Part shown: piece after piece, positions 1 through 7,727 of the stretch | Layout of the letters: each line of letters starts with the position of its first letter | Position numbering within the stretch: the first letter of the stretch is position 1 | NCBI RefSeq assembly: GCF_037997115.1 | Contig: NZ_CP150484.1 | Location: 5,988,236 to 6,021,536, forward strand | Direction of reading: 5' to 3' | Length of the DNA stretch: 33,301 nt | From: Amycolatopsis coloradensis | GTDB taxonomy: Bacteria; Actinomycetota; Actinomycetes; Mycobacteriales; Pseudonocardiaceae | The notes under the pieces: generated by a model | Databases searched by the model: none | The model's input: only the letters and a program-made list of their open reading frames with translations | Told to the model about the DNA's origin: nothing | Made by a program: the position numbers and the translations under genes

Positions 1-86
1 CCCGGTGACGCCCTGCCCGCCGACGCTGACCGCCGCGCCCAGCCTGGTCTCCCATTCGGGACCGCGAGCATCACTTCCGGCACATG

Positions 87-650
87 TCAGCCACCCTGCG
101 GGTCACGGCTGTGAAGCAGCGATGCGTGAAACCCGGTGACCATCGCATGCAGAACATGCTGGGGATACACCACCAGCAGATCATGCTCGATCAACGACGC
201 CAGCAACACCTGCTCCCCTACCCGCATGCGACACCTTGACCGTAGTCGCGCAGGCAGCACCACACCCATCTTCGACGGTATCCGCGCGGCCACGCGTTCA
301 CTCGTCCGCCCCGCCACCAGAAGACCGGCCGACACATCGAACCGAATCGACTGCCCCGCACACCAACCCAGCTGAGACAGAGCGACCTTGGCCGCCACAG
401 TGCCGGTCTCATCGATCCGCACAAGACTGAAACCCACCGAACCACTCTCGCCCGACACACCGAGCTCAGCCAACGGCGGAGGAACCACGCCCCTGGTCAC
501 TGAACCTCGGACAGGCATCACCAACGACGCGACGATCCTGTCAGCCACCGGAAGGGTCTCAGCCCCTCGCCCGAGAGGAATCGACGAACGTCCGGCAGTA
601 ACACCGTCATCCCGCTGGCCACCGGAGTCGAATGAACACGTTGCAGTCAT
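87..650 (-). CDS. AbrB/MazE/SpoVT-like DNA-binding domain protein
   Basis: This is a 187-aa protein. Its second half (about residues 90-175) reads like the AbrB/SpoVT-type proteins common next to actinomycete integrase genes. A segment with LGWCAGQ is followed by VVLPARLRSRC, a hydrophobic strand and LLVVYP, which is the swapped-hairpin pattern of a small DNA-binding fold. The first 80 residues are low complexity and unrecognised. I chose the ATG at 648-650 because a good ribosome site (GGGAGGT) lies 4 bases upstream; a GTG two codons earlier is possible. The gene points away from the phage-like genes that follow. A role as a local transcription regulator is inferred from the fold only. Family confidence is moderate and target genes are unknown. 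Confidence 0.65.
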   Translation of the reverse strand: MTATCSFDSGGQRDDGVTAGRSSIPLGRGAETLPVADRIVASLVMPVRGSVTRGVVPPPLAELGVSGESGSVGFSLVRIDETGTVAAKVALSQLGWCAGQSIRFDVSAGLLVAGRTSERVAARIPSKMGVVLPARLRSRCRMRVGEQVLLASLIEHDLLVVYPQHVLHAMVTGFHASLLHSRDPQGG

Positions 651-983
651 GGGCACCTCCCAGTTCCATCACACAGGGAGGGCGCGACTAACCCCACCAG
701 ACTGCCGAAACCTGACAGCGATCGCAATGACTGTCCTGGAACATCCGTACGCATCAGGCGTCGCGTTCTGCCAACACCACACGCCGGACCACTGTCACCA
801 CCACCGCGACTCGCAGCACAAACATTGCGGCGACCATGCCACCTCCGCTCAGTCCTTCGGAGTGACCGCAGATACCGAGCGCCACGACCACAGCATCAGC
901 ACGAAGCACCGTGCCGCCGGACCCGCCGTGCATGTGCGACTTGTCGAAAGGCTGAACCACGCAGATCACCCACGTCCACCCGG
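651..983. other. Gene-free stretch
   Basis: About 330 bases lie between the AbrB-like gene and the phage remnant. Reading frames crossing it have the skewed, repetitive composition of non-coding high-GC DNA. I see no convincing hairpin, tRNA or domain. The promoter of the leftward AbrB-like gene should lie at its left end. Confidence 0.4.
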
Positions 984-1154
984 TACAGCTGCCCGCTGCC
1001 GATCGACTACGAGTGGTACGGCCGCTCCTTCGACGGCCTGGACTACCGGTTCATCGAACCGCTGCGCCGTCACGCACCCGAGGACTACGCCCGAGTCCTG
1101 GACTGGTTCCCCCTCGCCGAGATGGAGTTGCTGCGCCATGACCTCACCCGCTGA
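984..1154 (+). pseudogene. 5'-truncated phage-type protein (C-terminal remnant)
   Basis: From about position 984 one frame abruptly becomes protein-like (CPLPIDYEWYGRSFDGLDYR and onwards) and runs about 56 residues to a stop at 1154. Upstream of 984 the same frame looks non-coding and no start codon with a ribosome site is present, so the 5' part of the gene appears lost. It overlaps the next gene's ATG by 17 bases, as in phage morphogenesis operons. I do not recognise the family. The composition (aromatic-rich, acidic) fits a small phage structural or assembly protein, but that is only an inference from the neighbours. Confidence 0.5.
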
Positions 1155-1554
1155 CGACCCGAACGCCGCGCTGCTCGCGCAGCTCAAAATGTCGTCGTCC
1201 GTGTCCGGCATGAAGTCCAATGACGACGTGCTGGCCCTGCTCACGGCTGAGCCGGACCCCGATCCGCTCGCCGGCGTCGAGTACACGGGCGACGAAGAGG
1301 ACGACGCGCGCGCCGAGCTCGACGCGCTGCACCGCGGCTTCCGCGAACGCACCGCCCGCGAGCTGGAACGGATGCAGCTCGCGACCGAAAGCGAGTACTG
1401 GTTCTGCGTCTGCTTCAAGAGCCAGGACGACAAGGGCGCCTTCCTCACTACCGCCGGTCTCGTCGTCATTGGGGACAAGTACCTCGACGGCTACGCCACC
1501 GCGGAACTGCTCGGCGTCACCATGCCCGAACCCGACGACACCGAGAGGGGGTGA
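1138..1554 (+). CDS. Phage-type hypothetical protein
   Basis: This 138-aa acidic protein starts at an ATG overlapping the end of the preceding remnant, a translationally coupled arrangement typical of phage operons. The N-terminal half is highly charged and likely helical (runs of E, D, A, R around residues 40-80). The C-terminal half contains a compact globular stretch with YWFCVCF and VVIGDKYLDG. The open frame continues far upstream to 388, but that extension is low-quality sequence and I exclude it. No known domain was recognised. Position between a truncated phage gene and a tiny basic protein suggests a virion or assembly component, unproven. Confidence 0.6.
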   Translation: MTSPADDPNAALLAQLKMSSSVSGMKSNDDVLALLTAEPDPDPLAGVEYTGDEEDDARAELDALHRGFRERTARELERMQLATESEYWFCVCFKSQDDKGAFLTTAGLVVIGDKYLDGYATAELLGVTMPEPDDTERG

Positions 1555-1559
1555 ACTGA

Positions 1560-1679
1560 ATGCCTCCACGCAAGCGACAGACCGCCGCCGCAGCCAAGCG
1601 ACGCGGTGCCGCCCGCAAGAAGGCCACCGCCGCCCCCAAGGCCAAGGGACGGGGCAAGGCATCCAGCGGCTCCAGTTAG
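1560..1679 (+). CDS. Very basic 39-aa Lys/Arg/Ala-rich peptide
   Basis: The ATG lies eight bases after the stop of the preceding gene, just behind a GAGAGGGGGTGA stretch that can serve as ribosome site. The product starts MPPRKRQ and is almost entirely K, R, A, G, P and S, like a histone H1 tail or the basic tails of phage and actinomycete nucleoid proteins. It has no hydrophobic segment. A DNA- or RNA-binding role is inferred from charge alone. Codon use matches its upstream neighbour, so the two probably form one operon. Confidence 0.55.
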   Translation: MPPRKRQTAAAAKRRGAARKKATAAPKAKGRGKASSGSS

Positions 1680-1732
1680 TACCAGCGCTAGGCACCGTGA
1701 AAGCCGCACACAACTACGCGGTAGTCTCAGCT

Positions 1733-1764
1733 TGCTGTTTTGACGCTTAAGTGTCAAAACAGCA
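1733..1764. repeat. 32-bp near-perfect palindrome (CTTAAG centre)
   Basis: The arms TGCTGTTTTGAC and GTCAAAACAGCA match perfectly and the centre is CTTAAG. The only mismatch is the pair 1745/1752, which is G-T. It lies 54 bases after the basic-peptide gene and 46 bases before the convergent stop of the leftward membrane-protein gene, so a bidirectional terminator is the simplest reading. No T-run follows, so an operator or recombination site is also possible. Confidence 0.6.
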
Positions 1765-1809
1765 GCCCAGGTGAGGGCGACATTCGTCTAGGACGAACGC
1801 CGCCCCTGC

Positions 1810-2022
1810 CTAGCCCAGCAGCTTCCACACTTCGTGGGCTAGGGCAGCCAGCACCGTGAGGAGCTGGATCACCGTGATGAGGTTGCGTCTCCAGTCGGGA
1901 TCTTTACCTCGGCTGGAGACGTGATCCAACGGTCGGTCACCAGTATTGTCTGGCGACGGGCCGCGAAACTTGTCCGGCGACGGGTCGCCGGAGTCGTCTC
2001 CATCGTTTCGGTGTTCACTCAT
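1810..2022 (-). CDS. Small single-span membrane protein, phage-type
   Basis: The 70-aa product has a polar N-terminal 45 residues rich in D, S, P, R and G. A C-terminal hydrophobic helix (about residues 47-65, VIQLLTVLAALAHEVW) is followed by KLLG. The start is set by an AAAGGAG ribosome site seven bases upstream of the ATG; the longer open frame upstream lacks one. One helix with a charged tail suits a holin- or lysis-accessory-type phage protein, but single-span proteins of this size are not diagnostic. It points away from the integrase remnant. Confidence 0.6.
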   Translation of the reverse strand: MSEHRNDGDDSGDPSPDKFRGPSPDNTGDRPLDHVSSRGKDPDWRRNLITVIQLLTVLAALAHEVWKLLG

Positions 2023-2235
2023 CCGTGTTCTCCTTTCCGGGCGGCCTGCCGGTCTTCCGACCGCCCTCCCCGAGCGGTCGAGACCGAGCAGATCATGGAG
2101 TGAGTGACACCGCGCACGAGAATAGCCGGAGCTCATCGACGGGATGCCGTCGGGGTCATTTCTGGACACGCGAACCTGTTGTCGGACAACGGGGATGTCC
2201 ATATCAGTTGACATGCCGACTTGAGTCAATAGTTC

Positions 2236-2269
2236 AATCTGTCCTTAACACTAGCGTTAAGGACAGATT
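2236..2269. repeat. 34-bp near-perfect palindrome in an AT-rich island
   Basis: The arms AATCTGTCCTTAAC and GTTAAGGACAGATT flank a CTAG centre; only the pair 2250/2255 does not match. It sits in an unusually AT-rich stretch (about 2220-2335) between the leftward membrane-protein gene and the broken integrase. Large serine integrases commonly have their attachment site beside the gene, so this could be a decayed attachment-site or integrase-operator region. A terminator is an alternative. Confidence 0.6.
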
Positions 2270-2327
2270 TGATCAGTCTTTCGGCTATCTATCTCAATAT
2301 CTATTCGAATGATTCTTTGTATAGGAA

Positions 2328-3717
2328 TTGATTGGCCCATGGCTGGTGGTGATGCCTCGTGGGCAAATGTGGCCCCGCAGGGAAGCCGACTTCGTTGCGT
2401 GCCAGGTCGACACCCTTGTCACCTGGCACGTGGACCGGCTCACCCGAGAGGGTGTAAACGTCGCCGCCCTCATCCTCGACGCGGTCGGGGGCAAGGACCC
2501 GGTTACGGAAAGGTCATCCGGACACCCGCTCGGCTCCTCGACGCGAAGGGCCTGGACTCCGAAGGCGACGACACCTCGTTCCGCCTTCGCTCCGTTCTCC
2601 AGGCCGAGATCGCCCGCGCCGAACGCGCACGGATGAGCGACCGGAGTGCCGCACGCCATCGGCGAGTCCGCGCGGCCGGTCGCTGGTCCGGCGGGATGGT
2701 CCCCTACGGCTTCCGTCCGGTGAAGGCCGAGGACGGCAAGGGCTTCGTCCTGGAGCATCACCCCGAGGAAGCGCGAGTCGTGCGCGAGGCCGCAGACAGG
2801 GCACTCCAGGAGGATGTGTCGTGGGGCGCGGTCGCGCGTTGGCTCAACTCGCCGAGGGATACAGGCCCCGCCACGCGAAGGCGTGGTCAATCACCTGTGT
2901 GAAGGCGGTCCTCACCGGCGATGCGGTAGCGGGACGTCTCATGCGCACCGTGAACGGAGTTCGAGTTCCCGTCCTCAACGCGAAGGGCGAGCCGGTGACG
3001 ATTCCCGAGATCATCACGCCGGACGAGTCCGTGACGCTCCACGGAAAGCTCCAGCCGACCCCGGAGAACGTCGCGCGCGGTAAGCAGACTGGAGGACGGA
3101 AGACCACGCGCTGGCTCGCCGGAGTGATCGAGTGCGGCTCGTGCGGGCGATACCTCGTTTTCAGTCAGGCGCACAATGCGGGTAAGGGGATGTACTTCTG
3201 TCGTCACGATGCCTCAGGAGGATGTCCTCGTCCGCCGTACATCTCTTCGGCGTTGCTGGAGGACCACGTCGAGCGCGCGTTCCTTGCCGCGTTCGGCGAC
3301 CTTCCTGAGTACGTGAGGCGCCGCGAGGTCACGGGAGCGGCCGAGCTGGCTGACGCCGGGGCGGCCCTTACGGCGATGACGAACGAATTGACCCCGGAGG
3401 CCATCGCGAAGCTCCAGGAGGCCCAGGCTCGACGCGACGCGGCGAAGAACGCGCCGAGGAAGGTCACGGAGCGGATCACGGCGACTGGTCGCACGATGCG
3501 TGATACCTGGAAAGGAACGGCCGAGAACCCGGAAGCCAGGCGTGAGCTTCTCCGAGCCAACTACGCTTCCATCGTTGGTCTCCGGTTCTCGACAGGCAAT
3601 AAGGGGTCGAAGAAGTGGGACCCGCGACGCGTGGTCATGGTCGCAAATCCGCCCACGGTTCTCGAACACGCCGAGTTGACCTACCGCCATGGCCTCGCCG
3701 TCGTGAAGGCTGCCTGA
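2328..3717 (+). pseudogene. Large serine recombinase (integrase), degraded
   Basis: Three frames in succession encode parts of one large serine integrase. From about 2380 comes the end of the resolvase domain (VTWHVDRLTREGVNV). After a shift near 2500 the catalytic-domain helix and start of the recombinase domain follow (GGMVPYGFRPV). After a second shift near 2856 comes the remainder, beginning with GYRPRHAKAWS. The last part holds a zinc ribbon (CGSCG at about 3135, then paired C residues at about 3200 and 3225) and a coiled-coil stretch. The N-terminal segment with the nucleophilic serine is absent, replaced by AT-rich DNA. Such enzymes catalyse phage or ICE integration; this copy cannot be active as read. 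It dates the element as an old, immobilised insertion. Confidence 0.85.
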
Positions 3718-3750
3718 GCACGGCGGCGCCGCTTCGCAGATCTCCCGGAC

Positions 3751-3942
3751 ATGACGCCCTTTGTCCGTAACTCTGCCAAGCGGCTCGCCGCCCTCTGCCA
3801 TACGATCGCTGACCGCCTCCTGGACGTCGGACTCACGAACTTCGAGCGCTACGGCTCGATGACCGAGTGGGCCTCATCGTCGTCCGGGGGGGCGTTCTGC
3901 TTTCTCGTCCTCGGCAACCGCATCGAGCGGGTGGGCCGATGA
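3751..3942 (+). CDS. Small hypothetical protein
   Basis: A 63-aa frame whose stop overlaps the next gene's start in an ATGA arrangement, which supports it being translated. The first 35 residues look like an amphipathic helix pair (LAALCHTIADRLLDVGL); the C-terminus contains a short hydrophobic stretch (AFCFLVLG). No ribosome site is obvious and no family is recognised. It begins the run of three overlapping small genes after the integrase. Confidence 0.45.
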   Translation: MTPFVRNSAKRLAALCHTIADRLLDVGLTNFERYGSMTEWASSSSGGAFCFLVLGNRIERVGR

Positions 3943-4187
3943 TCCAGCGCAAGCACGTCCCGCTCACCCTGGTCCTCGCATACGCGTCGGAGTGGGCCGC
4001 CGAGCCGCTCCGGACACCTGGAGTGTTGGCCCGGCTGATCCACGACGGCTTTCCGCCGAAGGTGGCGCTCGCGAAGCTCCACCGCATGGCGGACCAGGAT
4101 TACATCGAGTACGGCAGCTCGCCCGCCTTCGCCTGGCCGATGAAGAAGGGCCGTGCGTTCCTGGCCGCTGAGGAGGGAGCGGCTTGA
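3939..4187 (+). CDS. Small phage-type protein, possible winged-helix fold
   Basis: The 82-aa product starts at an ATG overlapping the previous stop. The pattern TPGVLARLIHDGFPPKVALAKLHRMADQDYIEYG followed by a short hydrophobic strand and a KKG turn resembles a helix-turn-helix or winged-helix unit of the kind found in small phage regulators. I cannot name the family. It is followed by a gene overlapping its stop codon, so the three small genes are probably co-translated. The upstream in-frame extension is ignored because the coupled ATG fits better. Confidence 0.6.
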   Translation: MIQRKHVPLTLVLAYASEWAAEPLRTPGVLARLIHDGFPPKVALAKLHRMADQDYIEYGSSPAFAWPMKKGRAFLAAEEGAA

Positions 4188-4423
4188 CCATCATGGAACT
4201 CGTCGGCGACATCGCCGACCCCATCGAGCAGGCCAACGCGGCGGCAGTGATCCGTCACGCCGTCGGTCGGCGACTCCGCGCCGCCGAGGCCGCTAGCGTC
4301 CCTCGGATCCTCCGGGAGTCGAAACGGTGCCCGGCCTGCCAGGTGGAGAAGCCGGTCGCCGAGTTCGGCCGGAACGCTGCTCGGCCGGACGGTCTCCAGT
4401 CCGTTTGCCGCGCCTGTCGGTGA
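4184..4423 (+). CDS. Small zinc-ribbon phage protein
   Basis: A 79-aa protein (TTG start overlapping the previous stop as TTGA; an ATG at 4193 is the alternative). The C-terminus carries CPACQVEKPVAEFGRNAARP followed by a CRACR end. Two CxxC pairs spaced by about 20 residues form a zinc ribbon that is common in small actinophage proteins and at the N-terminus of phage endonuclease VII-like proteins. Here only the ribbon is present and no nuclease domain follows. A strong terminator begins two bases after the stop, so this is the last gene of the small operon. Confidence 0.6.
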   Translation: MTIMELVGDIADPIEQANAAAVIRHAVGRRLRAAEAASVPRILRESKRCPACQVEKPVAEFGRNAARPDGLQSVCRACR

Positions 4424-4424
4424 C

Positions 4425-4461
4425 AAAGGCCCCGTCTTCCTCCTCGGAAGGCGGGGCCTTT
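4425..4461 (+). terminator. Rho-independent-type terminator
   Basis: AAAGGCCCCGTCTTCC and GGAAGGCGGGGCCTTT form a 16-bp stem with a single non-canonical pair and a 5-base loop, immediately after the zinc-ribbon gene. The arm ends give an A-tract and T-tract on both strands, so it could work in either direction. Confidence 0.85.
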
Positions 4462-4690
4462 ACCTTTGTGGCGAGGATCACAATCGCCAGAATGCCAGTA
4501 GGTTTGGCCGCGACATCGTCGCTACTTGTTGTAATCAGCGCTGCTCAGAGTCATAGGTGTCGCAAACAGTCGCCTTAGCGCGCTTTGCGTCGCACTTTCA
4601 CAGCACAAACTCAGATAACTATTCAATAACGCCCTATTGGCACCTTGGGGCGTTTGAAGTTCCCGCCCCGCAACGGGCACGATCGGCGCC

Positions 4691-4942
4691 ATGCCCCGGA
4701 AAGACATCACTCCGGCTTCGGCGCCGGAGCCCTCGCGAGAACCATCCAAAGTGGACGAGGTCATCCTTCGGCTCATCCATGAAGTCGGTCCAGGCTGGCT
4801 TCTGGCAGCCCTCGTCGTCGTTCTCGCCGCGATTCTCGTTCTCGCCGCCATCGTCTCCCCCCACCTCGCGGCGGCGGGGGCTTTCGGCATTGTCCTCACG
4901 GGTATTGCCGCAATCATCCGTGCCTGGAAGCACGGCGACTGA
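4691..4942 (+). CDS. Two-span membrane protein, holin-like
   Basis: The 83-aa product has a polar N-terminus with an amphipathic segment (VDEVILRLIHEVG), then two closely spaced hydrophobic helices: about residues 37-56 (LLAALVVVLAAILVLAAIV) and about 59-77. It ends in a short basic tail, RAWKHGD. Size and topology are those of class II holins, but many small membrane proteins look alike. No strong ribosome site precedes the ATG. It lies between two terminator-like hairpins, so it is probably a single-gene unit. Confidence 0.55.
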   Translation: MPRKDITPASAPEPSREPSKVDEVILRLIHEVGPGWLLAALVVVLAAILVLAAIVSPHLAAAGAFGIVLTGIAAIIRAWKHGD

Positions 4943-4977
4943 GTCACCGTGTTCGCCGATCTCCTAGGTAGAGAGCC

Positions 4978-4994
4978 CGGACCCTCTGGGTCCG
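4978..4994. terminator. Short hairpin, possible terminator
   Basis: CGGACCC and GGGTCCG form a perfect 7-bp stem with a 3-base loop about 35 bases after the membrane-protein gene. No T-run follows. It is likely the end of that transcription unit. Confidence 0.45.
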
Positions 4995-5151
4995 CCGACG
5001 CGAGCCCTTGGGGGCGCCGCAGACCGGTCCGGAGGCTCTGCGATCGGCAGTGCGTGATCCCCGTAGCCGACCGCCGCCCCGCCGAGTGCGCTCCTCCGTC
5101 TGCTACCCGGAGTTGAAGCGCCCGGCGAGGCCTTCCTCTTCTCGTGACGCG

Positions 5152-5472
5152 CTAGGACGGTTTCCTACGCCGCACTCTGGTCGCCGTCTTCGCGGGAGAG
5201 GCATCGGCGCGATCGAGTGGAGCTACCTCGTCATCGTCTGCCCGCCTTGAACGGACCAGCCCTTCAAAGACGACCACTGCGCGGTCCCGTTGAGACTCAC
5301 TAAGTTCGCAATTAAGCGTCTGTCTCGCCGCCTTGTTACGCAATCGCGTCGCCGAGACCGCCTCGTATGCGTCGGTGAAGCGGTGTAAGTTCATGATCAA
5401 AAGACCAAGGACGGCGGCCCCTGGGCCATAAGCCGCCAACTTGCCGAGCAAGATAAAAGTCTGAGGGTCCAT
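5152..5472 (-). CDS. Small membrane protein, phage-type
   Basis: The 106-aa product has one hydrophobic helix near the N-terminus (about residues 6-27, ILLGKLAAYGPGAAVLGLLI). It is followed by a helical, charged region and a very basic C-terminus (VRRRKPS). A GGGAG ribosome site lies about six bases before the ATG. The topology, with a short outer N-terminus, one span and a long charged cytoplasmic tail, resembles small phage lysis-associated or membrane-anchored proteins. No family is recognised. It faces the holin-like gene across about 200 bases. Confidence 0.55.
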   Translation of the reverse strand: MDPQTFILLGKLAAYGPGAAVLGLLIMNLHRFTDAYEAVSATRLRNKAARQTLNCELSESQRDRAVVVFEGLVRSRRADDDEVAPLDRADASPAKTATRVRRRKPS

Positions 5473-5841
5473 TCCAACTCCCTGCCGAAGTTAAGCGGGA
5501 GCCGAAGGCAGCGCACTAGGTCCTGCCGCCTACATAAGCTCACCGCGGATGACGAATGACGCCGATCCGCGATTAGGCCGTGACCAGTGGATGGTTCGGG
5601 CTGCTTGCGAACTGCCGAATAGCCTGGTCGCGCAAGGGCAGCCGGAAACCCCGCGCCCTTGCAGGAAGTGATGCCTCACTCAGCCGAGGCACCATCGCGA
5701 GCACGATCGTCACGAGCATCGACAAGATGTGGACATCCCAAAGCCGAGACCTGCGGTGCTTTTTTGCACATCGGGCTCGACCGGGCGGACGCATACGAAC
5801 AGTATGCACTGTGCTGCACCGCGCGTCACCAAGCAGGTCTT
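5473..5841. other. Gene-poor stretch before the tRNA genes
   Basis: I see no convincing gene here. Two short hairpins are visible: TGCCTC/GAGGCA at 5672-5691 and GCATAC/GTATGC at 5791-5807. A run of six T at 5760-5765 is unusual for this GC content. The promoter of the tRNA genes may lie here, but no clear -35/-10 pair was found. Confidence 0.4.
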
Positions 5842-5915
5842 TCCCAGATAGCATCAGTTGGCAGAGCGGCGGGCCGTTAACCCGCATGTCCCAGCTTCGA
5901 GCCCTGGTCTGGGAG
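5842..5915 (+). tRNA. tRNA-Asn (GTT), somewhat degenerate
   Basis: The acceptor stem TCCCAGA/TCTGGGA is a perfect 7 bp. The anticodon stem GCGGG/CCCGC encloses the loop CCGTTAA with anticodon GTT at 5876-5878. The T arm has loop TTCGAGC with four of five stem pairs. The D stem is weak: two pairs plus a wobble. No CCA is encoded after the discriminator G. Neighbouring phage genes and the weak D arm suggest an element-borne tRNA rather than the chromosomal one. Confidence 0.65.
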
Positions 5916-6048
5916 CACGGAGACAGGAACCGGCCTATCCCGCCACGCGCGGTGACGCCACCTCGCGCACCGGCCGGACGGTCGCGCGCCTCTCTGGTCC
6001 CGGAGAGCGGTCACAGCGGTGACGTCGGCCTGACGACGTAGGGCACGG

Positions 6049-6120
6049 ACGGGCAAGGCCGATTGGTCGAGGCTCTGGTCTCCAAAACCAGCGAACGGGG
6101 TTCGATTCCCCGCGCCCGTG
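6049..6120 (+). tRNA. tRNA-Trp (CCA)
   Basis: The acceptor stem ACGGGCA/CGCCCGT has six pairs and one mismatch. The D stem GCC/GGC has a GATTGGTCGA loop. The anticodon stem CTGGT/ACCAG encloses CTCCAAA with anticodon CCA at 6082-6084. The T stem CGGGG/CCCCG has loop TTCGATT. No 3' CCA is encoded. The stop codon of an opposing truncated gene lies only six bases beyond its 3' end. It reads as a functional tRNA and probably came with the element. Confidence 0.8.
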
Positions 6121-6125
6121 CTCCT

Positions 6126-6545
6126 CTATCCCGCGCTCACCGGAGCGAGCCGCTGGAGAAGCCAGCCGGCGACCCAGCGAGACTCGGAGTCTTTCGGATC
6201 GACCGCTTCCTTCGCGAGCTTCTTCGCGAGTGCGGCCGGTTCCGGTGCCGTCGTCGGATCGTCGGCGACGGCGAGCGACGTCGGCCAATCCCATTGCATG
6301 AGGCGCGAGACCTCCGAGGCGACACACAAGCGCCGCACCTTCGCATCGGTGTCCAACGCCTGGGCGACAACGTCCGCGTTCTCACGGCCTGGCAGGAAAC
6401 CCACGATCGAGATGGAGTTGGCGCGCAAGGTCGAGGTCTTGCCCTCCAGCGCCCACCGTCGGAAGTGCCCGACGCCGGTCTCCGTGAGCTTCGGTGCCAC
6501 CGCCGCGTCGATAGTGCTCGACGTCGGCCCCTTCGCGAAGACGTC
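6126..6545 (-). pseudogene. 5'-truncated protein of the element, unknown family
   Basis: About 140 residues of good protein-like sequence end at a TAG at 6126-6128. They include FRRWALEGKTSTLRAN, IVGFLPGRENADVVAQALD and QWDWPTSLAVADDP. Upstream of about 6545 the frame stays open but becomes shadow-like because an opposing gene begins there, so the N-terminus seems to have been replaced by different DNA. I do not recognise the family. The abutment with tRNA-Trp on one side and foreign sequence on the other marks about 6545 as a likely junction of the old element. Confidence 0.45.
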
Positions 6546-6553
6546 CGGGTCGC

Positions 6554-6841
6554 TTGCCTGTGGAAGTTCTCGTGCTGGACCGCGACCCGCGGCGGGCGCC
6601 CCGGTTCCGGCCGGACGTGGTCGGTGAGACTTCCCAGCTGTGGCTCTGGCACGAGGACCCCACCGCCTACCCCGCGGCCGCCCGGCGTCACGGCGCCTGG
6701 CCCGACGAGGTCTGGCTGTTCCAGCACGACGCCGAGGGCGCCGAGGCCGTCGGCCAGGTCGTGATCGTGCCGGGCAGGGAGTTCGCGGCCCGTGCCCGCG
6801 CGGAAGACCAGGACACGGAACGCCGCGAGCGTGCGGCGTGA
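6554..6841 (+). CDS. Hypothetical protein
   Basis: The 95-aa product starts with TTG (GTG at 6560 is an alternative); a real start could have been lost at the junction just upstream. Recognisable structure is limited: a strand at LVLDRD, an aromatic-rich patch (SQLWLWHEDPTAYP), an acidic middle (DEVWLFQHD) and a charged helical C-terminus. I know no family for it. It overlaps the next gene by 11 bases on the same strand, which supports both being translated. Confidence 0.5.
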   Translation: MPVEVLVLDRDPRRAPRFRPDVVGETSQLWLWHEDPTAYPAAARRHGAWPDEVWLFQHDAEGAEAVGQVVIVPGREFAARARAEDQDTERRERAA

Positions 6842-7148
6842 AGTCCGCCGCACTGGCGATCAAGTCACCAGGCTCGACGGCTGCACCATCGTCTGGCACC
6901 GCGAGACGGACACCGACGTCGAGGGATACCTCAAGTCGATCCTCGATCCCCGTTCCTCCGAGCCCGCGCGGCGCATGCGCGCCGACGGCACCCAGGAACG
7001 CCTCGACGGTGCACCCCTGGGACTGACGGTGTACGGGACCACCCAGTTCAACCGGCCGAGGTTCGCCGCGGCGGCGACTATGACCCCGCAGTACTCCTAC
7101 CTGCTCGACGGCATCACGCAGTCTCGCGGCATCACGGTAGGCGACTGA
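6831..7148 (+). CDS. Hypothetical protein
   Basis: The 105-aa product uses a GTG that overlaps the end of the upstream gene by 11 bases. The sequence looks like a soluble alpha/beta protein (LDGCTIVWHRETDTDVEG, then LGLTVYGTTQFNRPRF) and ends at TVGD. No domain is recognised and no membrane segment is seen. It and the preceding gene form a small two-gene unit just outside the phage remnant. Confidence 0.5.
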   Translation: MRREVRRTGDQVTRLDGCTIVWHRETDTDVEGYLKSILDPRSSEPARRMRADGTQERLDGAPLGLTVYGTTQFNRPRFAAAATMTPQYSYLLDGITQSRGITVGD

Positions 7149-7727
7149 ACCCAAGAACCTCAGGTTGCTATTTGTGGCGGTCGCACTCGCAGCGCGTCGG
7201 TGGGGCGCGCATGGTCGATGATCGGCGGCCTTCGACGTGGTGGCCTGTCGATCTAGGCCACAGTGTGGTCGGTGCTGCGGCGTCCCGAGAACTCTCGCTG
7301 TTCTGGTCACCGCTGACGAGTTGTCGCGATGGCGTGCAGAACGGACCGGCCCTCAGGGCGGCCTCCGTATCGCCTATGCAAGATGTCCAACCCGGCCACT
7401 TCCCTGGCACAGCACGAGACCGAGCAGACTGGCCCGCTCGCCGTGGCGGCACGAGGTTCTCGACCAGGCTCCCCGAACGTCGCCAATTACGTTTAGGCGC
7501 CGACACCAACGGCACGGGTTTCTGCGGACCTGGTAGCGTCCGTGGCACGGGCATTTCCGAGGCCCAGCGATGACGTGCCACAGGTCGTTCCCGGCGGTGG
7601 CGCCGAGCCGAAGCCGGCCCACAGGGCAGCACAGGACCACCGACGATCATCGCGTGACGCAGCTTCGTTGCACGCCAGAGCCTGACGTCGGTCGCTGCCG
7701 GGACGACCGCACGGTCAGGAGCTTGCT
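7149..7727. other. Gene-free stretch
   Basis: About 580 bases contain several overlapping open frames on both strands, none with a ribosome site, domain or convincing composition. An 8-bp inverted repeat (GTGGCACG at 7542-7549, CGTGCCAC at 7574-7581) is the only structure I noted. The promoter of the 340-aa gene should lie at its right end. Confidence 0.4.

Noticed and set aside
388..1137. Long open frame leading into the phage-type gene at 1138
   Set aside because: Residues before 1138 are repetitive T/P/R-rich shadow sequence antisense to the AbrB-like gene; the coupled ATG at 1138 is a better start.
5916..6048. A further tRNA between tRNA-Asn and tRNA-Trp
   Set aside because: No TTCRA T-loop or paired acceptor arms found.
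6546..7310. Upstream extension of the minus-strand frame ending at 6126
   Set aside because: It is the reverse of the two overlapping plus-strand genes 6554-7148 and has shadow composition (A, R, P, G runs).
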